Positions 31,355 to 42,676 of a DNA stretch of 64,000 nt are shown here, piece after piece. The notes under the pieces were generated by a model. It was not told where the DNA came from. It did no database searches and saw nothing but the letters and a program-made list of their open reading frames with translations. Source of the stretch: Leucocoprinus leucothites (Eukaryota > Basidiomycota > Agaricomycetes > Agaricales > Agaricaceae); contig JAACJO010000014.1 of the NCBI GenBank assembly GCA_013368445.1, positions 310,001-374,000 on the forward strand, given 5' to 3'. Position 1 is the first letter of the stretch, and each line of letters begins with the position of its first letter. A program made the position numbers and the translations under genes.

Positions 31355-33489
31355 GGCGGGCCTGAGTCAAATCGGTGGGATCACAGGGGAGGAGAAGTGC
31401 TGGATCAAGCCCAGTACCCACTGATCCCTGGTCCTATAGATATAGGCTGTTGGCCTTTGGGCGCTAAGTTGCCTGTTTGGACAGGAGCTACGTGGTGAGC
31501 GGCCGAGCCCGGTGCATACTTCTTTTCATATGCCAAGAGGTGCCTCTAAGATGTGATGATCATAGCTATATTCATTCGACAGCTGATGTTGGGAAGGACC
31601 GGTATGGTCGGTAGCATGTCTTGGGATGTTCTACAAACCGTCAGAAAGGATACGAAGGAACGCAGGAAGACTTTTATGTTTACTCACGAATAATGGCCTT
31701 CACGGCGTCTCGGGGAATATAATTGGATATGACACTCATATGGCGGCAAGTGTAACTTCCCAAGGTCGGGTTAGTCTTCATAGCGTGGATGTCGGCTCAT
31801 GAGGATGAGGGTATTTTTGAATCCATCATGATGAAGGTGGAATCACCCGACCAATCACGGTAATTATATAATTATAGCTTTGATACTCAGTGCCAGCCAC
31901 TTGTATGAGCCGCTCGGTATCAGCATAAACCAAAAACATTAGCATTCTCATCAGATGGTGATGCATTGGCATCATGACGAACAATCCACCGGGCTTGATC
32001 ATGTTGTTTGATGTACAACCGATAATTGACCTTCTCTTCTACCATCAAGTCATGGGATACAACAGATTTTGACCAGCTTCAATGCTCATGTACGCGCATC
32101 GTGGCTCTGGTCAACACAGCTTGAAGTGCTGTTGCTCGAGTTGCACCATTCAAATTTTTGACAATAGCCTGATCAAATCTAGGGTTCATTAACGTTCATT
32201 GATCACCGGCACCTATGATGACCCCCGCCCCGCCGCCTTGGGATTTGTGATGCAAGTACTCGTTAACTATCGTCTATGTAGTGTGGATGCCACAACGGAA
32301 AGAGTTGCTGTAAACAGCCGCCGGCGACCCTTCGATTCTCGAAGTAAGGCACTTATGGGAGAATCTCTTAAACTTCGAATTTACATCATCTGTCCATGTC
32401 AGTACCAGGCGCGTTCTCACAAGAGATCAGACACTTTTATATGTATTCCCTTATTTCTCCCACTCCGCCCATGTGTCATAGTGGACCCGGAGATGATCGA
32501 TTATTTACTGAAAATATCCTTGCAGTTATCGACAAGCCACTCTCATGGCTTCAAGCCTTCAAGGGCCTTAATCGTTGGTCGCAGCTTGTGGACACACTAC
32601 AGCTAGACTGAAGAATTAAACGAAGTATAGACGATGGTAGTTTTGGAATAAGAAAACAGAATTTAGCATAAACAAAATCATTCTCCGACGCCATCTCATC
32701 AACAACAGTGATTCTGATTCAATTTTTCTAGCGGAACTTTACGTCGACGGTGGGGGTAGTGCTGCAACTATGGACTGCCCGAACGGACCTTTGAAGCTTT
32801 GAATGCTCGGCATCATTTTCTAGTTGCTTCTGTGACCGCAGTCACCACTCCTCAGGCGATTCCTGTCGCACGAGACTGACCCACTCTTGAATCATGAAAG
32901 ATTTCTTTTCATACCTTGGAATAGGCGTCGCCACTGCCCGAATATGGCACTCATCTTCCGATTGTGCCTAGTATCTATAACTGACTTTACTACGTGCCTC
33001 GTGGACATGGTTGATTAAGGACATAGTGTTATTGACCACCACCCTTTACCCCGAGTGGTGGGGTCGGTTGGTATATTTATATCCATACATAAGACATAAG
33101 CGATGTCTTCTCCCAGATTTTATATTCGCCACTTCGTCATTCTGTCTATTGTGTATCCCACGTACATTGCTGTGCAACACAGGCGTCCCTGCAAGGCCTT
33201 CCATCTGTGATTTTGGTCCAATGCACTAAGGCGCATGGAAGTAGCATTGGGCATTAATGCACTGCCGGCATTCCTCGCCCAACTTAACCGAGCCCAAATC
33301 TCCATTGTGATCAGTACACTTGATGCGCAGTAGTTAATACAAAGAGAGAGACATATCCATGAAGCTAATAAAACACGGCTAGGAAGTTCTACATTATATA
33401 TGTGGAGAAAATATTCAAGTCCTATCAGTATATTCCCAGATACAATCGCAAAGATGCACCATGGCCAGTGAAGAGTGATCAAGGCCTCC
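31355..33489. other. Gene-poor stretch with a possible seven-helix relic
   Basis: No intact gene. On the minus strand at about 33,120-33,482 a hydrophobic open run (for example NILIGLEYFLHIYNVELPSR and WICLSLCINYCASSVLITM) recalls one helix pair of the seven-helix family, but no flanking exons were found. It may be a gene relic or chance. The rest holds nothing I can support. Confidence 0.35.
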
Positions 33490-35562
33490 TTAAAGCCCTT
33501 TCTTGCCCACCCTCACGCTTCCGCGAACCGGCAGACCAGTTAACTCCAGCGTTGCACCCCTCTCACCACCTTTCCTTCCACGTTCAGCTGCGTCGGAAAG
33601 ATCAAGCGGCAAACCATCCACTTCGACCGTCACGGCAGCATATCCTTCTATGCCTGCCACTGCACCTGCAGAACCGAAAATTACCTTCCCAACAAAGTTG
33701 CTAAACTCTTTCTGTCTCCCGGGCAACATTTGAAGAGGAACATCAACGACTTTCGCCGAGACAGCGTATACTGCCCCAGTTTCGTCATCACTTTCATCGC
33801 CATCATCACTACCGTCACCATCTTCGTTCCCAATACGTTCTATCCTGACACTGTTAGAGGGAAGCCAGTCTTCTGGCCTAATGTGACCGAAGGCGCGCGG
33901 AGGTAGCGGATCAGGTAGGCTCGGCATCTGAGGGGGTGCATTCTTCTTCTCCGGGTCATGCCTCTTCGGGGAACCTGTCCTCATGTGTGGCAAGTGAGGC
34001 CACCAGGCCTCTGCTTCCTCTAAGACTTCAGGTGCTTCACCGTCAAACACTAGCACATCCGGAAACACTCTGAAGACGTCAACCCCAACGTCTATGCCCT
34101 TCGGTAACACAACTTTGGCGTACACGGTACCACTCGCGAGAAATGTGGTTCCAGAAGGTCGAATCTTCATTCCTTTGATTGTCATGTTTCGTAAAAGGTT
34201 TGGACGACGGGATGGTGCAGGGAATTCTGCGGGTATCTGAAGCCCAGGGCCTTCTGTGGGATCCATTGGGGAGAGCAATGGAATGGAGATGAGGATTGGG
34301 TTAGGCTGTGCGTTGAGGTAGCGGCTAAGAAATACTGAAAGGAGGGAGAATGATGATTTAGGTAAAGGTGGAACCATTCCAGAGATATGAACGGTGATGT
34401 TCGGATGTGTGGACTCAAACGGGTGGGTGAAGACTTTGGCGACCGGAAGAGATGGGTATATGCCGTTTGGTAGAGAAACGATAAAAGGAAGAGAAGGGAC
34501 GGAGAAGTGGAAATTCTTCGGGGTTGGGTTGATCACATCTGCCTCGGCGTAAATGGTAAGGTTATGCTGGCTTGAGACTCGAAAGGCCTTGAGTGTAAGG
34601 AAATCCGAAACTTCGGGAAACGGTACATGTTTCCCTGGCTGTGGTAGTCCTGGTAGTGAAGGGACTAATAACAAAATATCAGCAAGGTTTGAAAGCCAGA
34701 TTCATGCTGACTCACTCTTCAGTCGGATAGACGTCTGAACATTCTTCATCTTCCCGTGAAAGTTTGTCTTCCAACTGCTTTCCATTCTACCACCCGTAAT
34801 CCTCAATTCTCCAACGTGTGCACTAACGTCGAATCTCCCATTACCCCAGCTCTCGGTGATGAATTTTTCCAACACGGTTGCATTCTTCGTCGGCCGGACG
34901 AAGACTTCCGTCACCATAGGAGACAACCACTCATCTGATCTTCGTGGAGGATCAACCGTCAATGGAAGCTCGACTGGCGGTAACTTGGCCTCCAGGAGCA
35001 CAATCGAGTTGTCGTATTCAGGTGCGACGCGGACCATATCCAAATCGACGGTGACGGCGTCCAGCGTCCGAATGCCCCACCTCCCAATCGCTTTCCAGAG
35101 TTGCTTCAACGGACCGTCACTGTCCCCGGGTGATGGATGGTTTACATCCATAGCATCTCCTGCATCGAACCCTACCCTCCCTGAAACATTGAGCCAAAGA
35201 CCACCATCATCGGTCGTATTGAGCACGTCCACTCGGAAGGGGCCGTTCAGCACTACATCTTCATTTAGCAGCCGTTCTGGAGCAAGGCGGGATGCTCTTG
35301 ATGCATAGGACCACGCAAGTATTGTAAGAAATACTGCGAAAATGAGGCATGCAGACAAGGAAACAAGGAATACTGTCGTTAAGATTGAGCGTAAACGCTG
35401 CCGGGAAGGTGGCGGAGCTGAGTAAAGGACTCGTACATCCCTAGACGTTGATTCATATGCGGCATTATGGAGTAGCGGCGTTCTCTCCGTCGGAACGTCC
35501 GCTCGCCGCTTTCCTTTGTCTACGGTGGATGTTGTTGGAAGAATAGGGTCCTCTGAGGACAT
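33490..35562 (-). CDS. DUF3712 single-pass membrane protein, Tag1-like
   Basis: Two exons (34716-35562, 33490-34664) encode 673 aa. A cytosolic N-terminus with ERTPLLHNAAY (acidic-dileucine-like ERTPLL, a vacuolar sorting type signal) precedes one transmembrane helix, SILTTVFLVSLSACLIFAVF, at about residues 65-90. The rest is a large luminal part with repeated beta-rich DUF3712/LEA-2-like segments and several N-glycosylation sites (LNVSG, KNATV, HNLTI). Yeast Tag1, the best-known relative, is a vacuolar membrane protein that helps end starvation autophagy; applying that role here is inference. An acidic insert lies at about GDGSDDGDESDDE. The ATG at 35562 is the first real start; the frame is open a few codons further upstream. 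Confidence 0.8.
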
Positions 35563-35619
35563 GAGCGTAGTCGTGGTCACAAATCAAGATGCCATCCGGC
35601 TATGTACATAACTAGTAAC

Positions 35620-37742
35620 TTAGATCAACAAATAAACAAAGACACTTAAAATAGCAGTGATAAGTCCGTGAGAGTTCAAAGTCCTCGAAGCCGCATTACT
35701 ATTACTGTCCTTAGCGGTAGTTTTTGAATCACCCGTAATTCCAGAAGACGGAGAGGATCCAGGGTCTGTAGGGCTAACCGCCAACCCTTCTTTTACAGCA
35801 AATGGCTGATTCCACAGGTAATGCGCTTCCAATGGGAACTGCGACTCGCCTTTCGTCAAAAATGCAGCATATTTGCCTTCTGGATCACCATAGACCGAGG
35901 CTACGGCAGCAACATTGGGATACAGCTCGGACACATATTTGCCTTCCCCACTTGCTCCGGCTGAGATTGTCATGGCAAAGTCGAGCGCATCTTTTATGGT
36001 GGCGCCTTGTGTTGTAGTGTCATTCCAGACCGGGTCGTTGCGATTTGCGTATTCAGCAAGGCGAGCATTGGTCTGGAAAGAAATTGTCATCACCGTTCCA
36101 GCAAAAATCTGGCTGTTCTTACAATCATCGCCGCCAAGTTATAGGCACGGTAGTGGTAGGGGCGAGTGCGAGCGGCTTCTAGAGGCTGTATAGAAGAAGT
36201 ACAGTCAGCTTAATGTTCCTGAAAAATAGTGCCTGCATTCACCTGTTCTCCTCCTTGACGATTTGCGACATATATAAAGTCCGGAAATAAGTATCAGTAA
36301 CATTTCTCGCTCCGGAAAAGTCGCCAAGAAGGATCTTAAGAGCCGCGAGCTGGTTATAATAAAACGTTCCGTGGTTACTGTCGGCATTTCAGCGTAAATA
36401 CTTCTTCGAAAGTCTATTCAAGGAATTTCACTCACTTTGTCGCAAGTGCCTCCTCAATAGCAATGTCCTTGGTCTCCAGCCAGCTGACATATTCCTTGAC
36501 CCAGGAGTTCATACTGTTGTCAAGGTCCGTCGTCCAAGCGGTGCTGTTGCTCTTGCGCAAGATCAGGATACCGGAAACGACCTTGACCATGCACTTGAGA
36601 TCGCTGAATGATGACAATCACATTCCAGTTTCAGGCCCAGGGCTATTGTTGAGATAGAAAAACTGCACTCACAGAACACCAGTATGTGTGCCTCCAGTAT
36701 TACCAGGCCCTCGTTGAACCTGGGCGTAATTGAGGTTGGGATTCATGAACGTCGCATTGTCAATAAACCATGTTTGAATCCAGCTTGCTATTGACGAAGG
36801 TCATCAGCAATCAGGTCACCGATCATCAAGACAAGATCCAGAATCCTGGGGGTGTGGAATCCAGGGACACAAAAAGCTTCGAACTTCTCATGCATCTGGC
36901 ATCATCCGTCAAAGCACCATATGTCAGCACTCGCCTCGCCGTGGAGACGAACACAAGGAACGCCGTCATTATTATCAGCGCTTGCGGAGATCGAAGATTT
37001 CCCAGACTCGTTGAGTGCCTTGCGGCCCAAAAATAGAAAAACGCCGACACATCACGCGCCCGAATAAAAACAACTCACCTGCAGATTTGGCAAAAGTATC
37101 GTTCTTCGTTATCCCCCAGGCGATCGTATTATACAGAACAGCATCCGAGATACTTTCAAAAGAGCCGATGTTGTCAACAAGGCGAGCGTCCGGATTGAAC
37201 TTTCCGTCGCGCGATATGTATGGGCATGTCGTCCAAACTAAGGGGCTTGATGCATTAGCGATTATGGGGATATGAAGGGGAATTTGAAACACACTTTGTT
37301 CCTGTGTAAGCGCACTAGCGTTAGCCACGCCAGTACAGTCGGGCCACCAGCTGTTCGTTGTTGTAGTCTCGTCATTTCTGTCGTCTAGCAAGACAAAACA
37401 GGCTCAATACTCACTAAGGAGCCCAACTCAAATAATCATGCTTATCCCCTGAAGGAGGAGCGAATGGTTTATTCACAACGGCTGTCAAATCGACGGACAT
37501 TAGTTCCAGAAGGAGCCAGGTAAGAGAAAGGACATACACCAAGGACCACCTGCCGCAGTCTCCTCCGCCCAGGTAACTATCGTTCTCTGAGCTCCAAGAG
37601 TATGTTCGCCGAAATTTCCGTTCACGATGTAATCCGGGTCGACGAAGTCGTTGGCATAGCTCACATATCCAGCATGTGCGCCCGTCAAAGCGAGGGTAAT
37701 AAAAACAAGAGGCGAGAGACTCCAAAGCGGTGGGCGAAGCAT
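35620..37742 (-). CDS. Secreted alginate-lyase-fold protein, GPI-anchored, with an apparent one-base frameshift
   Basis: Nine exons (37538-37742, 37415-37481, 37295-37350, 37079-37237, 36673-36787, 36436-36603, 36243-36377, 36123-36185, 35620-36072). A signal peptide (SLSPLVFITLALTGAHA) starts the protein. Family motifs follow: KHDYLSWAPYWWPDCTG, TCPYISRDGKFNPD, NPNLNYAQVQRGPGN, NNHGTFYYNQLAALKI and, in exon 8, ARTRPYHYRAYNLAAM. These mark the fungal alginate-lyase/polysaccharide-lyase superfamily; His and Tyr in NNHGTFYYNQ are probable catalytic residues. A Ser/Thr linker and hydrophobic end suit a GPI anchor. Exon 7 ends one base short of the frame needed for the expected GEQPLEA join to exon 8, so the gene is either broken or misread there. 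One intron (36788-37078) is 291 nt. Confidence 0.8.
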
Positions 37743-39034
37743 ATCAAGCCGGGGTGGGGAAGGGGAGCCTAGAGGGAAAGGATACAGAGAGGGAGGGGGG
37801 AATGGCTATGCCCTAGGAGGGTGGGAGAGGCCTATGGTCTTATAGAACAACGGGTGGAGGAATAAGACTGATATAGCCCGACCTGAGTGGACTGGAAAGT
37901 GTAATGAGCGGCGGAGGCGTTTATAACGCAATGACTGGCTTTCGTGCGGACGATATTATAGTGGGGAGAATAATCTTGACGAGAATAGCCAACTCCCTTT
38001 TTCAACATGCGGAAAAACACAGGGAAGCTGAAGAAAAAAAAACGGGCTTAATGGCCCGCATAGAGCCCTATCATATCCAGGATCACAGCGACACGCGCTC
38101 GCTCTCGCCAAGGGGGAATCGGAAAGGTACCGTAATCGGCGAAACATAACAACACAAAATCGGAATGTATTGAAATTATCTAATTAAGGCAGTTTGATCC
38201 GTTTGATGGAAATGTTACATTTGCCTTTTGTGGTCATCGTCCTACCCCGCTTAAGGTTTCCGGGAAGGTCGGTCACCGCCTGGAACCGAGGACCTTGAGG
38301 CTGGATAAGAATATTTGAAGAATCCACAAAGAAGTATCAACGCCGTTGAAGACTCTCTATGTGTGGTTTTTCTCGTGTTGTTCTTGAGCGAAGAGACTAT
38401 CGTCATGGTAAGGCAGCTAAGAAACTTGGCCTGAACCTCACTGTTCCTAGTGGTCCCACCGCCAAGAGCTGGGCACCAGAAACCGTCTGAGACCGACACG
38501 AACCGATGTGGGTTATCACTTGACAGCTGCGAGAGTAAACCGCGTACTTTGTTGTTGGGCGGATTTTCTCGGTGATTTTCGCGTTGTCGCATTCAATAGC
38601 TAAACATATCATTCTAAAAGTCCCTTAGCTTAACTGGCATTCCAGCCTCACCTACACACCGTGGTTACCGCACATTTCCTATATTGACTACGTTGCTTTC
38701 ACGATGTCAAGATTCTTGAGCAAGGTCCGGCGCGGTCAACCTGCTCACAAGATTCATACACCATGAGGAAAATATGATTATCGATTCGAGTGTCGGTGAT
38801 AGTTGGGCAAGAACATCACCACGAGCCAATCAACAACACACTAAACATGGACGAGTGAACTCTTGAACACTGAATACGCTTTTGGTAAATGGTTAAACCT
38901 TGATGTACTGATGAAATCCCAGGCCTTACTCACGAACCATTACATATCATTAAGGGGAATCAGACATATTATGAAGCTCATAAACACATCATCAAATACC
39001 CACGATAAATTAACACTAGTCAATCCCACAACCC
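37743..39034. other. Intergenic region
   Basis: Promoter of the alginate-lyase-like gene on the left and 3' flank of the GH5 gene on the right. No coding region, repeat or RNA was recognised; a 113-codon minus frame at 38,251-38,592 has no domain. Confidence 0.45.
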
Positions 39035-41930
39035 TCAATCATAACCCATCCAGACAGTCATAACGCCAATAATGACCGCTACGAGTAAAGCAACAATCAC
39101 GACACCAACAGCGCCGACCCAAATCCCAAAATCGCTCCAGAAATCGTTCAAGTTGAACACAGGCCGGATGGGCGGCCACACCTTCACCCTGATACTGTGT
39201 TTCGTCCCAGGAGAGTTATCCTTCGGCACGACATACAGTGTCTGCCGCTTCTCGTCATAGGTATAGGTATACTTCTCCTTCGTCAACACCTGTAGCTTCT
39301 TCAAAATCTCCGACTCGTCGTTGTAATCATAATGCGACATGTCGATCTGAGCTTCAAGTAGAACTTTTCGACCAGAAGCAAGGAGAGAAGGGAAGAAAAT
39401 TTCGGTTTCGTGTGTACGAAGTTGGTTGTCTCCATTGTCGCCCCCGCCTTCGGGTATCATCCAGGAGAAAGACATCTCGCCATTCATCATTTCGTAGTTG
39501 AACTCGAGGGGTATACCGGCCACTTTGGCGGGGTATGGTCGGACGACAGAATCGAGGATACGACCACCTCCGTCGAGATGGGGAGAAGTTTGTTCGTATT
39601 CAAGGAGGAAGTTTGGCATAGCACGACGTTGAGAGAACCAGGAGAAGTTTTCGCCGTTCCATTGGTCGCCTTCTTCGTCCGTGTTATCGGGATTGTAATT
39701 CCATAGACTAGCGGGGGGTTGTTAATGGTTCCTTGGGCAATGTGAGTATGAAGGACTCACTTGAATCCGACGAGAGCACGATCTAGGCCAGTAATCATCG
39801 CATCCATCATACGTTTTTGCCAGATGAAATCTTCGGTAACAAATGCTTCTCCCTGGCTACGAGAGAGTACAACGTCAGCTATGAGGGAAATTGAGTTCTC
39901 ATACGAAAAACGCACTTCATATCCATGGGAATACCGCACTCGCCAATCAACATTGGAATTTCACCCAGAGACTTATACGCCTCCTCAGCTAAAGTGCGTA
40001 TCTGGCGGCTGAAATTGTCTCGAGCACCTTTATGGCCCCAGTAGAAGGCTCTGAGCGGGAACATTCCCTGGAAAAGAGCATTAGCTTGAGTAAAAGGAGA
40101 TGAAGCCGATAGACAAACCCGCGACAAGCCTTGTACGTTGACACTAAACTCGCCAAACTTCTTGTTAAACAGGGAATACAGGTCATACCAATGAGGGGCA
40201 TAGACCATGTTGGGTATCCTGCGTTCTTCCGTCCAGGAGGTTGGACAGAACTGAAAGAGTTGAGTGACAAAGAGACGCTAGAAAGGCCAGACTTACTTCG
40301 TTGGGTATAGCCTCTACGAAGAGGATTTTGTCCGGAGTAGACGCTTTGAGTACCCGCTCAGCCCACTTCTTCATGAATGGGTAGTAATAATCGGTATACC
40401 ACTCAATCTACCCGAGCATCAGAATAGCTCGGCGAAAACGCAGACGTCAAAAACGCACCTTCTCGCCGCTAATCGGGTGCTTGACAAAATAATTCTCCCT
40501 CAGCACAACCGCTTGTTTTTTGGTCTTACACCAACCCCATACTCCATGCATTTCCCACAAGCACTGCCCCTTGGTCGGTCCATCCTCTTTCCAAGCCTTC
40601 TTCTTCCCTTCATTCAATAAGGTGTGGGTGGTTTGTTTCGTCGGCATAGGGAAAGATCTAGTCCAGGTAGGTATAAGAGTGGGGTAACCAGCGCCTAGTT
40701 GGAAAGACTGAAATGTCGAGGGTATATGAGAAAGATGGAGCTCGGTATTGTAATCGAACGAGTACATCGATTTGAGGTCAATGTATCCTCTGTGAGGCTC
40801 GTTCATCATCTGAAATCCGATAACACCTTCAAGATCCCCCACTGCACGTGCAACCACCTCCCACATGTTCAGAAACGCGTTCTGAAGGAACTGCTGAATG
40901 GGAACGTCGCCTTTGGCTTTTAGCTTCGGTGCAAAAGTATCACCGGCCCAAAACACAGTACTGTAGAGAAATTGGAATATCAGCATCGCGCTACCTCGTG
41001 GTTAGAGGCTTAAGACTCACTTCATAGTGGAGGCAGCGAGTTTGTGATATCCTGTAGGCCAGAGCCCTCGTTCCATCTCCGTATGTCCTCCACCACGCAT
41101 TCCGCCCAGCCATGCTGCGCCAGTCTCCTCGAGGTTGTCTAGATCGAAACCAGCAGCCTCAACTGTCCATGCTGGAGCACCTGAACCACCCGTGTACCGG
41201 GACCATACGTCCTGGTGCATAGAGATGAAAGCTGAGATGCCATATTTGGGGAGCATTGAAAGCAGCTCGCGAAGGTAGTCCAGATATGCTTGATCGTAGA
41301 TTCCGCTGTATTTTCGGGTTAGTAGAATACGCCAAGCAGTGCCCAAGAATACTTACGGTCCTTCGTGCTCTACAGCCTCCCATGTTACGAGAAATCGGAC
41401 TGCAGAACATGAGCAGCCTTCAACTGCGTAAATAGACTGATTACGCACTGAATGTGAGTCCCCACCGCCTCAGCCTCGAAAGGTGTTCGTGGGCTTCAGA
41501 GAGGGGAAAAGGACGACCAACAAAAGTCACAATTTTTGGATCCTCAGGCCAATCTTCATTCGTGTGGTTGACTGGACTTGAAAAAATCCGTTGTTTTCGA
41601 TAAGAACTCAGCCCGGAATTTAGCACGCGAGGATACTCACGTTTTGCAGCTTCCTGATAGATTCACACCGCGTAGATTGCATATACGACCGTACCCATCT
41701 ACGAAGTACCGGCCTTGTAGACGGACGCCACCGCCTGTACCTGCAGATGACCAGTCATGCGCGTAGGACGTGGAAGAGGACCCTGGCCGATAGTGGAGGT
41801 CTTTTGAAGGGTGCTGGTCGAAGAAGAAGAAAAAGTTGAGAGAAGGGAGAAAACCAAAGAACAGATCACTTACACGCTTTGAGGGCTTGTCGACCATAAT
41901 GAAAGAATTCGAAGGCGAGATAGTGGCCAT
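39035..41930 (-). CDS. GH5 subfamily 12-type glycosidase (EGCrP / sterylglucosidase-like), C-terminal membrane anchor
   Basis: Eleven exons (41874-41930, 41641-41813, 41449-41576, 41357-41399, 41021-41305, 40459-40960, 40297-40407, 40119-40250, 39916-40067, 39761-39856, 39035-39707) encode 783 aa. GH5_12 fungal enzymes remove glucose from glucosylceramide (EGCrP1) or steryl glucosides (EGCrP2/Sgl1). Visible motifs: YGRICNLRGVNLSGSCK, FIRFLVTWEAVEHEGPG, MHQDVWSRYTGGSGAPAW, the acid/base in GFQMMNEPHRG (about E283) and the nucleophile in PMLIGECGIP (about E520). A membrane helix, FGIWVGAVGVVIVALLVAVI, sits near the C-terminus. No N-terminal signal peptide, so it is probably intracellular and membrane-linked. 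Which lipid it cleaves cannot be decided from sequence. Confidence 0.92.
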
Positions 41931-42625
41931 TTTCTGCCACGACTGTGGTCAACTGAGGCAAGGCAGTTGGAAATCAAAATGGCCTCTTCGGCACTGGACT
42001 GCCGAATCCGGCCCGGCGTGATGGTAAATCCTTTCCTTCGAAAATCACTAGTCGGCGAGAACGACATTACTTTCTCGTCGTTTTCCTCCATCTATGGTTG
42101 AATCATTTGTTCTCTAATGTAGAACAGAAGATCTACCCCATCCGTAGTTTTCACCCTTTCCTCACAAGAGCCTCTCAGGACAAATGGAATAGAGTGCATC
42201 TGTTTTAACCTTCAGTGAGAAATCAATGAGTGGAATTTCGAGTGAGATATCTCCACCGAGCCCCACGAGAAACAAACGCCTTAGCTAACCAATCTCCATA
42301 TACACCATCGGCAAGATATCCCGCGTGGAACGTGTCAGGCAATCCGCCCCATCAATGATCCAGCGTTGTTATTCATGTTTAAACGCCTCTCTGGCCCCTC
42401 AATGGACAAGATGGTACGTTTTTTTCTACCATGATTACCTGGGGTTTGTGGGGTCACTAACGTTTCCAGTGACAAAATGTAGCTTTGCTTCCCACTGGCT
42501 TCTTTTCTCCGGTAATGGCTGTTCCTCAACATCAAAAAAGGGTTCGATGGCTGAAGACTGTCTAAAATTAAGGTCAAGAATGCGATAGTGTCGGGTTACC
42601 AAGTAGTCCCTAGACTCGAAAACTC

Positions 42626-42631
42626 TATAAA
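42626..42631 (+). promoter_or_regulatory. TATA box of esterase A
   Basis: TATAAA 51 bp upstream of the ATG, in the context CTCTATAAAGCAGCC, matched at the same distance in esterase B. Confidence 0.7.
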
Positions 42632-42676
42632 GCAGCCGCAGCGCCCTGGACCAGCTGCACAACCGTCCTCATAATC

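Noticed and set aside
33503..35308. Plus-strand open frames of up to 150 codons opposite the DUF3712 gene
   Set aside because: Shadows of a GC-rich coding region on the other strand; no domain or splice logic.
38251..38592. 113-codon minus-strand frame
   Set aside because: No domain, signal or joinable exon; composition like non-coding sequence.
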